Position numbers and translations under genes: made by a program. Shown one piece after another: positions 8,349-16,615 of a DNA stretch of 64,000 bases (the stretch's first letter is position 1; the number at the start of each line of letters is the position of its first letter). Source of the stretch: Bacilli bacterium (GTDB taxonomy: Bacteria > Bacillota_I > Bacilli_A > RF39 > UBA660). Location: the NCBI GenBank assembly GCA_017528315.1, contig JAFXOW010000010.1, forward strand, positions 1-64,000, given 5' to 3'. Under the pieces are notes generated by a model, which had not been told where the DNA came from, did no database searches, and saw only the letters and a program-made list of their open reading frames with translations.

Positions 8349-9224
8349 ATGGAAAGAAATTATCGTGATAGTATCATTTATAATGATAGTAGAATTTTAG
8401 AACTTAAAAAGAAGATTCATAAGTGTATTAGAAATAATGAAGATTTTAGAATATTGTGTTTTGATATTGATGATACTTTAAATAGATCAAAACGAGCAAC
8501 TGAAGAACAAATAGAAAAAATTAATTTTAGAGCATCAGAGAAGTTTTTGGATATTTATAGAGATTCTCATCCTTTTTTTGGAGATGAGGATGTAGAGTTT
8601 AAAAAGAATTTTTTTGATTTAAGAAATCAAATATTGGAAGAGTATGGAATATATTATGAATCAATTGATTATAATAAGATTCATACGGAAGAAATGCTTT
8701 ATCCAAATGTCAAAGAAGATTTTAGAAATATTGCTTTCAATCATTCCAAAAATATTTTTATCATATTGCTTTCTCATTATAATCCAGAACGAGAAGCTAT
8801 GGTAAAGATTCAAAGATACTATGATTATATGAGTCTTCCCAATGGAGATAATTTATTAGATGCTATAATAACTTTACCAGTTTTTATGGAAAAATATGAA
8901 CCAAATGGAAAACAAAGACAAATTACCAGTAAAGCTGCTTTCTTATTAAAGAAACTGGAATTAAGATCTAAATATATTTTTAACTGTATTTTGATAGATG
9001 ATAGTAGTAGTGTTAGACGTGATTTTATAAATCATGGTGGTATAGTTATTCCTGCTTATCTTGAAAGAGGATATATTAAAGAATTAGAGGATGATCCAGA
9101 TGATGTAAATCGTGTTATAACTAGTATGGATCCAATACATTTTAATCATGTGTTAGAAACAATTGATAAAGAACTTGAAACGCATAAATCTACAAAAAAC
9201 TTTAGATTAAAAAAGAGTCGTTAA
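8349..9224 (+). CDS. HAD-superfamily protein, probable phosphatase
   Basis: A 291-residue protein with HAD motif I as D39-I-D41-D-T43 (nucleophile D39), a candidate motif II Ser in IILLSHYN, and an acidic LIDDSS segment suitable for motif IV. It probably hydrolyses a phosphate ester in the cytoplasm; the substrate is unknown. The rest of the chain does not resemble a subfamily I can name. It is cotranscribed with the P-loop gene upstream. Its stop codon lies in the left arm of the terminator. Confidence 0.7.
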   Translation: MERNYRDSIIYNDSRILELKKKIHKCIRNNEDFRILCFDIDDTLNRSKRATEEQIEKINFRASEKFLDIYRDSHPFFGDEDVEFKKNFFDLRNQILEEYGIYYESIDYNKIHTEEMLYPNVKEDFRNIAFNHSKNIFIILLSHYNPEREAMVKIQRYYDYMSLPNGDNLLDAIITLPVFMEKYEPNGKQRQITSKAAFLLKKLELRSKYIFNCILIDDSSSVRRDFINHGGIVIPAYLERGYIKELEDDPDDVNRVITSMDPIHFNHVLETIDKELETHKSTKNFRLKKSR

Positions 9225-9248
9225 CTATGAATTTAGTTAACTTTTTTT
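9220..9248 (+). terminator. terminator after the HAD gene
   Basis: GTTAACTA (9220-9227) pairs with TAGTTAAC (9234-9241), six-base loop, then seven T residues. Confidence 0.85.
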
Positions 9249-9283
9249 ATATATAAATTTATTTTTAAATAGGCATATAATAT

Positions 9284-9291
9284 GATATAAT
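9284..9291 (+). promoter_or_regulatory. extended -10 promoter of murG-murB-divIB
   Basis: TATAAT at 9286-9291 with TG one base upstream (9283-9284). The -35 region is poor, so the extended -10 probably carries the promoter. A second TATAAT overlaps at 9276-9281. Confidence 0.55.
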
Positions 9292-9320
9292 AAACTTATG
9301 TTAGGAGTTAGGTGATTTGA

Positions 9321-10418
9321 GTGAAAGTAATCGTTAGTGCTGGGGGTACAGGTGGGCATATTTATCCAGCAATTAGTATTATAAATAAAATAAAAGAATA
9401 TGATAAATCTTCGGAATTTTTATATATAGGTACGACTAATCGGATGGAACACGAAATAATACCTGAAAAAGGTATTCCTTATCTTGGAATAGAAATAGCA
9501 GGACTTAGTAAGAATATTATTAAATCATTAAAGAGCATGAGGCTTTTAACTAAATCAATGAAAATTGTTAGAAATAAAATTAAAGAGTTTAATCCTGATA
9601 TTGTTATTGGAGTAGGTGGATATGTAACATTTCCTGTTATTTATGAAGCTAAAAAACTCGGATATAAAACAGTAATTCATGAACAAAATAGTATTCCAGG
9701 TAAATCTAATCGCATTCTTGCTAAGTATACAGATAAGATTTTAGTTTCACTTCCTGGTAGTATTAAGTATTTTCCTGAATATAAGACGGTTTTTACAGGA
9801 AATCCTCGTAGTAGTGAAGTAATAAAAGCTAATAAAATTAATAAAAAAGATTTTGGTTTAACAGAATCTAAAAAATTAGTATTATTAGTAATGGGATCAC
9901 TCGGTTCTTTAACAATCAATAATTGTCTTATGGAAATAATTCCTAAATTTAAAGATAAAGACTATGAAGTAATAGTAGTAACAGGTAAAAATTATTATGA
10001 AAAATTCTCATCTATTAAAGTTAATAACGTAAAAATTGTCCCTTTTTTAGATAATATGTTGCAAGTTTTAAAAGTTTGTGATTTAATAGTTACCAGAGCT
10101 GGAGCTTCAACTATAGCTGAGATTACAGCCATTGGCTTACCAAGTATTTTGGTACCTAGTCCTTATGTTGCTAATAATCATCAATTTTATAATGCTATGG
10201 AACTTGTGAATGCTAAAGCGGCTAAACTTTTAGAAGAAAAAAATTTTCAAAGTGATTCATTGCTTGCAATGATTGATTTAGTTTTAAATGATAATAAATT
10301 ATATAAAGAAATGCATGAAAATGCTTTAAAACTAGGTCGAGTAAATAGTAGTGATGAAATTTTAAAAATCATTATTGATTTATTAGGAAGTGACTTAAAT
10401 GAAGGAAATAATAAATGA
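9321..10418 (+). CDS. murG: MurG, lipid II-forming GlcNAc transferase
   Basis: MurG adds GlcNAc to lipid I on the inner face of the membrane, giving lipid II for peptidoglycan. The N-terminal GGTGGHIYPA loop, VGGYVTFP, HEQNSIPG and the C-terminal TRAGASTIAE with the PSPYVANNHQ motif are all present. The GTG start at 9321 has AGGTGAT just upstream. The protein is 365 residues, full length. It overlaps murB by 20 bases and heads the order murG-murB-divIB, as in the distal part of the Bacillus division cluster. Confidence 0.96.
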   Translation: MKVIVSAGGTGGHIYPAISIINKIKEYDKSSEFLYIGTTNRMEHEIIPEKGIPYLGIEIAGLSKNIIKSLKSMRLLTKSMKIVRNKIKEFNPDIVIGVGGYVTFPVIYEAKKLGYKTVIHEQNSIPGKSNRILAKYTDKILVSLPGSIKYFPEYKTVFTGNPRSSEVIKANKINKKDFGLTESKKLVLLVMGSLGSLTINNCLMEIIPKFKDKDYEVIVVTGKNYYEKFSSIKVNNVKIVPFLDNMLQVLKVCDLIVTRAGASTIAEITAIGLPSILVPSPYVANNHQFYNAMELVNAKAAKLLEEKNFQSDSLLAMIDLVLNDNKLYKEMHENALKLGRVNSSDEILKIIIDLLGSDLNEGNNK

Positions 10419-11325
10419 AATTATGAAAAAAAACATTGGTGATATAAAAGTATCACCAAGTTTGTCTCGTTATACAACTTATAAAGTTGGAGGAACAGCA
10501 AGTGTTATAGTTTATCCTAAAAATATTGATAGTTTAGTATCCTTAATGGAAATTATAAATGAACATGATATTAAATATATTGTATTAGGAAATGGCAGTA
10601 ATGTTCTATTTAGTGATGATTTATATGAAGGGATTGTTATTAAACTTGATAAGTTTGATAATATAGAATTTCAAGATAATAAAGTAATGGTTGGAGCGGG
10701 ATATTCTTTAATTAAATTATCTTTAGAATGTGCGAAACGTGGACTTGCTGGGCTTGAATTTGCATCAGGTATTCCTGGAACAGTAGGAGGAGCTGTATTT
10801 ATGAATGCAGGTGCCTATAACTCAGATATTAAAAGTGTTATTAAAGATGTAATCGTATTAACTCCTGAATTAAAAGTTATTACTTTAAGTAAATCAGAAA
10901 TGAAATTTAATTATCGTGAATCTTTTCTTCAACATCATAAAGGATATATTTGTTTAGGTGCAACTTTTAAGTTAGGACATGGAGAAAGAAGTGAACTTGA
11001 GGAGATAATTAAAGAAAGAAAGTTAGCGAGAAAACGTACTCAACCTTTAGAATACCCATCAGCGGGTTCAGTATTTCGAAATCCTCCCGGTTTATTTTCA
11101 GGAAAACTTATTGAAGATTTGGGTCTTAAAGGATATCAAGTAGGTGGTGCTATGATAAGTCCTAAACATGCTAATTTTATTATTAATATTGGAGGTGCTA
11201 CGGCTTCTGATATAAAAAATATTATTGATTTTGTAAAATTAGAAGCTAAACAAAAATATAATATAAATTTAAGAGTAGAACAAAGACTTATTAACTGGAG
11301 CGAAAATGAAAAAGAAAAAGAGTAA
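10399..11325 (+). CDS. murB: UDP-N-acetylenolpyruvoylglucosamine reductase MurB
   Basis: FAD enzyme that reduces UDP-GlcNAc-enolpyruvate to UDP-MurNAc. Visible motifs are GNGSNVLFSD (FAD site), GIPGTVGGAVFMNAGAY and the catalytic SAGSVFRNP segment. At 308 residues and without the extra C-terminal insert it is the type II MurB usual in Gram-positive bacteria. It begins 20 bases inside murG and ends 20 bases inside divIB. Confidence 0.96.
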   Translation: MKEIINEIMKKNIGDIKVSPSLSRYTTYKVGGTASVIVYPKNIDSLVSLMEIINEHDIKYIVLGNGSNVLFSDDLYEGIVIKLDKFDNIEFQDNKVMVGAGYSLIKLSLECAKRGLAGLEFASGIPGTVGGAVFMNAGAYNSDIKSVIKDVIVLTPELKVITLSKSEMKFNYRESFLQHHKGYICLGATFKLGHGERSELEEIIKERKLARKRTQPLEYPSAGSVFRNPPGLFSGKLIEDLGLKGYQVGGAMISPKHANFIINIGGATASDIKNIIDFVKLEAKQKYNINLRVEQRLINWSENEKEKE

Positions 11326-11974
11326 AAAAAGAAAATTTTTAAAATTTATTGGTTTTGTGTTAATAGTAGCATTGATTGTGTATATTGTAATTAATATAAG
11401 AATTAAAAATATTTATGTAAAGGGTAATAAAATATTAACAGATCAAGAAATTATTGAACTAGCTGGAATAGAAAATTATCCTAAATTATTTAGTATTTCT
11501 ATTATTAAAATGGAAAATAAAATTAAAATGAATAAATTAATTCAGAAAGTTAAAGTTAAAAAAAATATCTTTGGTCGAGTTGATATTGAAATTAAAGAGT
11601 ATAATATATTACTTAAAGATGAAGTCTCTAATGGAATATATTTATCAAATGGTGAAAGAATTACTATGGATGAAAATATTATAGGTATTCCTTCTTTAAT
11701 AAATGTAGTTGGTGAGAGTGTATTAAAAGCATTTTTAATGAAATTAGATAAAATTGATAAAGATATTCTTGTTAAAATATCAGAAATTGAATATAAACCA
11801 AATGAATATGATAAAGAATTATTTTTATTTTATATGAATGATGGTAATTATGTTTATATAAATACTAATAGGTTATCTAATATTAACAAATATGAAAGTA
11901 TGTTAAATGAACTAGAAGGTAAAAAAGGTATTTTATATCTTGATAGTGGTAATCATTTTGAAGCATTTGAGTAA
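11306..11974 (+). CDS. divIB: cell division protein DivIB/FtsQ
   Basis: A bitopic septal protein. A very basic cytoplasmic start (KKKKSKKRK) is followed by one transmembrane helix (about 13-30) and an extracellular POTRA domain beginning IKNIYVKGNKILTDQEI. FtsQ/DivIB links FtsL/DivIC to septal peptidoglycan synthesis. At 222 residues it is at the short end of the family, with a reduced C-terminal region. Position directly after murB supports the call. Confidence 0.88.
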   Translation: MKKKKSKKRKFLKFIGFVLIVALIVYIVINIRIKNIYVKGNKILTDQEIIELAGIENYPKLFSISIIKMENKIKMNKLIQKVKVKKNIFGRVDIEIKEYNILLKDEVSNGIYLSNGERITMDENIIGIPSLINVVGESVLKAFLMKLDKIDKDILVKISEIEYKPNEYDKELFLFYMNDGNYVYINTNRLSNINKYESMLNELEGKKGILYLDSGNHFEAFE

Positions 11975-11981
11975 AAAAATG

Positions 11982-11990
11982 TGATATAAT
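11982..11990 (+). promoter_or_regulatory. extended -10 promoter
   Basis: TGATATAAT with the TATAAT at 11985-11990, no good -35 at the right distance. It sits between divIB and the secreted-protein gene. Confidence 0.5.
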
Positions 11991-12019
11991 TAAATTAGAA
12001 ATTGTTGGGTGAGAGTAAA

Positions 12020-13372
12020 ATGAAAAAAAGTAAATTGTGTAATTTCATATATTTAATACTATTTTTATGGATAATTGGTTATCCAATAAATACTTTTGCT
12101 GTATATAATCCTACTAGAGATACTACATATTTTTACGAGTGGCTTGAGAAAAGTCTTCCTTTAGTTGAAAACGGGCGTATTTGTGTTTATGGAGATTCTA
12201 ACAGTAAGGTTCCTGAAGAAAAAGATCATTTTTATGTTATACTTAGAAGTAAAGATTTTAGAAGAACACTTTCAAGTGCTGTAGGATTTACAGATGATAA
12301 AATGTTGTATGAAGTGGATAGAGATAGTTATGATCCTAAAAGTCTTTCACATGCTGAAAAGGCTCGAGGTGATTTTGGATATATAATGTATAGGAAGGAT
12401 TATCTTAAAATAGATGATGAACTAAACCATAAATGTCCTGAAAAAATTTTTTATATGTGTTGGTATGCTAATGCTGGAAAAAGTGACTCAAAATACGATG
12501 CTGAATATTTGTCTTGTATACTTCGTTATAATTCTATTTCAGTTTCAGGTGGGAAAAAATTATATGAAAGAGATTGGCTTGGGTATTGCTCTCCGAGCAC
12601 TTACCAAGATAGCAAAAAATGTATTTATGACAAAGATACGCCGTATTGTTGCAAAGTCCCTAAATATAATTTTTCCGGTTGGTTAGTATTAAATAAAAAT
12701 TATAATTTAGATCCAAATGCGTACGATCCAAAAGTAATTGCTAAATATATTAATTATGAAAATCAATCGGAAACAATATATGTTAAATCTAGTGGAACAA
12801 CCGAAGATGCAATTGTTAATTTCTCACTATTTAATGATGATATCTTAGTAGATAATTTAGATGAACATAAGTTAGTATTAGCAAAAAGAGAAAGAGATAA
12901 TTATCCAAAATATATAGTATATTTAGATGGTAAATATAATTTTGTTAATGAAAAACCAGAAGAGTATGAAAAATTATTTGTTAATTGGGCATATATTCCA
13001 GAAATAAAAGAAAATTCTTATGAAACATGTAAAGAATTATTTGGAGATAGTTTATTAAATTGGTTAAATAAAAATGTTTTTATGTTTATAAGGATAGGAG
13101 TACCAATACTATTAATATTACTAACAACAATAGATTTTGCCAAAGTAATATATATAGATGATAAAGAGGGAATACAAAATGCCTTTAAGAGATTTGAAAA
13201 AAGAACCATAGCCGGAATACTTATATTTATAACACCAACAATAATAATATTAATAGCAGCCTTATTAAATGTTGGAGAAGATAAAAGTTTAAATTCAATC
13301 ATAAGTTGTGTTAGAGCAATAGAAGAAAAAAGTGAAACTAATACAAAAAGTGATGAACAAGCGGAAGAATAA
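12020..13372 (+). CDS. Cys-rich secreted protein with C-terminal double membrane span
   Basis: A 450-residue protein starting at ATG 12020 (GGTGAG upstream). Residues 1-28 form a signal peptide. About 320 extracytoplasmic residues follow with at least nine Cys, including a KKC...YCC cluster near residue 210, suggesting disulfides. Near 350-373 and 395-418 are two hydrophobic helices separated by a short charged loop (DKEGIQNAFKRFEKR), an arrangement reminiscent of VirB2/TrbC pilin-like membrane hairpins. That resemblance is structural guesswork; no conjugation genes are nearby. Its own promoter and terminator flank it, so it is a single-gene unit. Confidence 0.6.
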   Translation: MKKSKLCNFIYLILFLWIIGYPINTFAVYNPTRDTTYFYEWLEKSLPLVENGRICVYGDSNSKVPEEKDHFYVILRSKDFRRTLSSAVGFTDDKMLYEVDRDSYDPKSLSHAEKARGDFGYIMYRKDYLKIDDELNHKCPEKIFYMCWYANAGKSDSKYDAEYLSCILRYNSISVSGGKKLYERDWLGYCSPSTYQDSKKCIYDKDTPYCCKVPKYNFSGWLVLNKNYNLDPNAYDPKVIAKYINYENQSETIYVKSSGTTEDAIVNFSLFNDDILVDNLDEHKLVLAKRERDNYPKYIVYLDGKYNFVNEKPEEYEKLFVNWAYIPEIKENSYETCKELFGDSLLNWLNKNVFMFIRIGVPILLILLTTIDFAKVIYIDDKEGIQNAFKRFEKRTIAGILIFITPTIIILIAALLNVGEDKSLNSIISCVRAIEEKSETNTKSDEQAEE

Positions 13373-13399
13373 TAATTTATAATTATAATAATATTATTG

Positions 13400-13436
13400 A
13401 AAAGTTTGAGCAAAGTGTTTAAACTTTTTTCTTTTT
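13400..13436 (+). terminator. terminator before scpA
   Basis: AAAAGTTTGAGCA (13400-13412) pairs with TGTTTAAACTTTT (13416-13428) including two G-U pairs, then T-rich sequence. Confidence 0.7.
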
Positions 13437-13437
13437 G

Positions 13438-13446
13438 TGCTATTAT
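13438..13446 (+). promoter_or_regulatory. extended -10 promoter of scpAB
   Basis: TGCTATTAT, with TATTAT at 13441-13446; -35 region weak. scpA starts at 13468. Confidence 0.5.
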
Positions 13447-13467
13447 TATTATAGTTAGGAGTCGTAT

Positions 13468-14172
13468 ATGGATATTAGTTTAGATAATTTTCAAGGTCCT
13501 ATGGATTTACTTCTGCATTTAGTTAAGAAAAAAGAAATGGACATTATGAATATTAAAATTGAAATTATAATTGATGAATATTTAAATTATATAAATAGTT
13601 TTGAAAAAATGAATTTAAATGTTGCTAGTGCCTATTTAGTTATGGCTTCTGAACTTTTAGAAATTAAATCTCGAATGTTATTACCACATGAAGATAATGA
13701 TGAAGAGTTAAATGATTTAAAAGAAAATTTAATAAATAGAATTATTGAATATGAAAAATATAAAGAATTAGTACCAACTTTTAGAGAGCTTGAAAAAGAA
13801 AGGTTAAATTATAAAACAAAAAGCCCAACATCCATTTTAGAATATAAACAAGAACAATTAATAAGTGATTTAACAATGGATACTTTAGTGAAAGCTTATC
13901 AGAATTTTTTAATAAGAATTGAAGAAGAAAAACCAATTAGTACTAAAATAACCAAAAAAGAAATATCAATTGAATCTCAAATACTTAGAATCAAAGAAAA
14001 GTTTAAAACAGGGAAACGATTTCAATTTGATGAATTATTTGAAAAAAGAACTAGACCCTATGTAGTGGCAACTTTTTTAGCTCTTTTAGAAATGGTAAGA
14101 TACGGTGAAATTAAAATATATCAAGAAGATAGTTTTGGAACAATTTTATGTGAGGCTGGTGATGTTAAATGA
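13468..14172 (+). CDS. scpA: segregation and condensation protein A
   Basis: ScpA is the kleisin that bridges SMC heads in the bacterial condensin complex. The N-terminal FQGPMDLLLHLVKKKEMDI block is diagnostic, followed by the ASAYLVMASELLEIKSRMLLP helix and a C-terminal winged-helix-like end. Length 234 is normal. It overlaps scpB by four bases, the standard arrangement, and both products act together in chromosome segregation. Confidence 0.95.
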   Translation: MDISLDNFQGPMDLLLHLVKKKEMDIMNIKIEIIIDEYLNYINSFEKMNLNVASAYLVMASELLEIKSRMLLPHEDNDEELNDLKENLINRIIEYEKYKELVPTFRELEKERLNYKTKSPTSILEYKQEQLISDLTMDTLVKAYQNFLIRIEEEKPISTKITKKEISIESQILRIKEKFKTGKRFQFDELFEKRTRPYVVATFLALLEMVRYGEIKIYQEDSFGTILCEAGDVK

Positions 14173-14735
14173 ATTTAAAAGGAGTATTAGAAGGAATCTT
14201 ATTTGTTCAAGGTGATGATGGTGTTACTGTTAAAGAACTTATGGATATTTTAGAAATTGATAAAGATGAACTAAAAAAATTAATTTTGGAATTAAAAGAA
14301 GATTATGAGAATGATGATCGAGGAATAAGGCTTAGTATATTAGGTGATGCTTTTAAATTAACAACTAAAAAAAAACATAGAGAGTATTATGAGAAATTAC
14401 TTATGAATCGTGATGCAAATACATTATCTAATAGTGCGATAGAAACACTAGCTATTATTGCTTACAACGAACCTATAACCAGAGTAGAAGTTGATGAGAT
14501 AAGAGGAGTTTCAAGTAGTCAAATGATTCGAAAACTAGTAGCTAAAGGATTTTTAAAAGAAGTTGGTAAAAGTGATTTACCAGGAAAACCAATTCTATAT
14601 AAGACAACTAATGAATTTTTAGATTATTTTAATATGTCAAGTATTAAAGAACTTCCTAAGATTGAAGAAAATATAGAAGTAATTGATGATATAGATTTAT
14701 ATGATTCAAAATATAAAGAGGAAGAAATAATTTAG
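14169..14735 (+). CDS. scpB: segregation and condensation protein B
   Basis: ScpB dimerises and binds ScpA in the SMC-ScpAB complex. Two winged-helix domains are expected; the conserved ETLAIIAYNEPITRVEVDEIRG block and the LPGKPILYKTT end are present. It is 188 residues with an acidic tail. Downstream lies an inverted pair of DnaA-box-like sequences rather than a T-rich terminator. Confidence 0.95.
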   Translation: MNLKGVLEGILFVQGDDGVTVKELMDILEIDKDELKKLILELKEDYENDDRGIRLSILGDAFKLTTKKKHREYYEKLLMNRDANTLSNSAIETLAIIAYNEPITRVEVDEIRGVSSSQMIRKLVAKGFLKEVGKSDLPGKPILYKTTNEFLDYFNMSSIKELPKIEENIEVIDDIDLYDSKYKEEEII

Positions 14736-14737
14736 TT

Positions 14738-14759
14738 TTATTCACATTATTGTGGATAA
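14738..14759. promoter_or_regulatory. inverted pair of DnaA-box-like 9-mers
   Basis: TTATTCACA (14738-14746) on the + strand and TGTGGATAA (14751-14759), which reads TTATCCACA on the - strand, are separated by four bases. Both fit the TTATNCACA consensus and the second is the perfect DnaA box. The right-hand box covers the -35 (14750-14755) of the promoter below, so DnaA could repress it. The same bases can form a 9 bp hairpin, but no T-run follows on either strand. Confidence 0.5.
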
Positions 14760-14778
14760 AATAAAAATGTGTTAATAT
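14750..14778 (+). promoter_or_regulatory. promoter of the 14798 gene
   Basis: TTGTGG (14750-14755), 17 bp spacer, TAATAT (14773-14778), with an extended TGT before the -10. The -35 lies inside the DnaA-box-like repeat. Confidence 0.55.
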
Positions 14779-14797
14779 ATTAAAAAGAGGGATAAAA

Positions 14798-16516
14798 ATG
14801 GAAGATAAAAAGAAAATAAATAAGAAAAAAATTATAGTGATTAGTTTATTATTATTAGGTATTGTCTTAATTGGAACAGGATATTTTATTTATGATATGA
14901 CTTATACTGATAATAATGGTGAAGATCAAATTGAAGAAGATATTGAAGAATTACTTTATACTTTAGATGTTTATAAAAATGGCAATTATTTATGTTTGGA
15001 AAAAAATGATACTTGTACGGAAATAGCCTTTACTATAAAAACTAAAAATGAAAATTCAAAAGTAATGGCATTTGATTCTGATAAATTATTTGTTTTATAT
15101 CAAGATGGTGATTTATTAAGATATTATAATAGATCAGTAGATGAAAGTACGGCTATAGAACTAGAAAGTACTTATAAAAGTTATGAAATATACTCTAATA
15201 ATGCAAAAGATAGTATTTCAGGAATCATATATACAACCAATGACGATAAAAAGGGATATTTTAATGTTTCAACAGGAAAGAAATTATATGAAGGAAAGTA
15301 TATATTAATAAGGTATTTAGATGAGAATTATTTGAATTCACGTAGTAATGAAGATGTATATGAACAACAAAAATCATATTTATTAAGTACTAATGAAGAA
15401 AAAGTTGAGATGGAATCAGGAAAAGGTGGCTTTTCATATAATGTATCATCATATGAAGGAAAGTATTATTATATTTTAGAAGAATGTTTCGTTGAATGTA
15501 CTACTGAAAAAATATATTCAAATGATAAAAAAGTTATAATAGATAAAACAATCCAAGAACAAAATTACTCATTTAATAATGATAATTTGTATGTTGTGAA
15601 AGATAACATTATTCAAAAATATAATATAGATGGAGAATTAGTTTCCAAAAGCAAAGAATATTTCAATATAAAAGGTTTAATTAATAACTATGTTATATAT
15701 ATTAATAATAATAAATTAATTTTAGAGAATATAGATACAGAAGAATCAAAAGAATTAGTAACTTGGAATGATAAATATTATTATGATGAATATTCTTCTA
15801 AATATTATACAAGATTAGAACTTGATAATATGGGAGAAACTGATAAAGAAGAAGGGCTTTATGTAGTAATCAATTATCAAGAAAAAGATAAGAATGGTAA
15901 TTATGGTATGGAATATTGTTTAACAAGTGATAATGCTATTAAAACATATCCAATTACTAAAGAAATAGGTGGTCGTGCTAAACCAGTTTTGTATCTTTAT
16001 CCAACAGAAACTACTAATGTTAAAGTTGAATTTGAACATCCTGAATATTTAACAACAACTTATCCTAAATATGAAGACTCTTGGAAAGTAATTGCTCATC
16101 CAAATGGAGATTTATATGATAAAAATAATAAATATTACTATGCTTTATATTGGGATGAAATACGTTATAATGAGGTGGATTTTAAAGAAGGATTTTATGT
16201 TGAAAGTAATGATGCTATAAACTTTTTAGAAGAGAAGTTAAATATAATTGGTTTAAATGACAAAGAAAGAAATGAATTTATTATGTATTGGTTACCAATT
16301 TTAGAAAGTAATAAAAAAAGTTTAGTTTACTTTGAATTAACTGAAGAAAGAGAACTTGGTAATAAATTAATTATTACTCCAAAACCAGATAGTATGTTAA
16401 GAGTATCAATTCATATTAAGAAAGTAAATAATAAAATTGATATCAGAAAGCAAAACTTAGAAACATTTGAAAGACATGGATTCACAGCTATTGAATGGGG
16501 TGGAATGGTTTATTAA
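14798..16516 (+). CDS. membrane-anchored extracytoplasmic protein, unknown function
   Basis: 572 residues: a basic start, one transmembrane helix (about 11-32), a long extracytoplasmic region of short repeated beta-strand-like segments that could be a propeller (about 45-380), and a conserved C-terminal domain (394-572) beginning KPVLYLYPTE and ending FTAIEWGG. I have the impression that this C-terminal type recurs in cell-envelope proteins of Bacillota, but its function is not known to me. Start ATG 14798 follows AGAGGGAT. The gene has its own promoter and a terminator and looks like a single transcription unit. Confidence 0.6.
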   Translation: MEDKKKINKKKIIVISLLLLGIVLIGTGYFIYDMTYTDNNGEDQIEEDIEELLYTLDVYKNGNYLCLEKNDTCTEIAFTIKTKNENSKVMAFDSDKLFVLYQDGDLLRYYNRSVDESTAIELESTYKSYEIYSNNAKDSISGIIYTTNDDKKGYFNVSTGKKLYEGKYILIRYLDENYLNSRSNEDVYEQQKSYLLSTNEEKVEMESGKGGFSYNVSSYEGKYYYILEECFVECTTEKIYSNDKKVIIDKTIQEQNYSFNNDNLYVVKDNIIQKYNIDGELVSKSKEYFNIKGLINNYVIYINNNKLILENIDTEESKELVTWNDKYYYDEYSSKYYTRLELDNMGETDKEEGLYVVINYQEKDKNGNYGMEYCLTSDNAIKTYPITKEIGGRAKPVLYLYPTETTNVKVEFEHPEYLTTTYPKYEDSWKVIAHPNGDLYDKNNKYYYALYWDEIRYNEVDFKEGFYVESNDAINFLEEKLNIIGLNDKERNEFIMYWLPILESNKKSLVYFELTEERELGNKLIITPKPDSMLRVSIHIKKVNNKIDIRKQNLETFERHGFTAIEWGGMVY

Positions 16517-16523
16517 TAAAATT

Positions 16524-16553
16524 AAAAAATATCTATTTAATAGGTATTTTTTT
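16524..16553 (+). terminator. terminator of the 14798 gene
   Basis: AAAAAATATCTA (16524-16535) pairs with TAGGTATTTTTT (16541-16552) with one G-U, loop TTTAA. Confidence 0.8.
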
Positions 16554-16615
16554 AAGTTAATACTAGTAAAAAAAAATAATATATATTATAATTAAAAATA
16601 AAGTAAGAGGTTGTT

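Noticed and set aside
14738-14759. Hairpin as the scpAB terminator
   Set aside because: A 9 bp stem exists but no T-run follows on either strand; the DnaA-box reading fits better.
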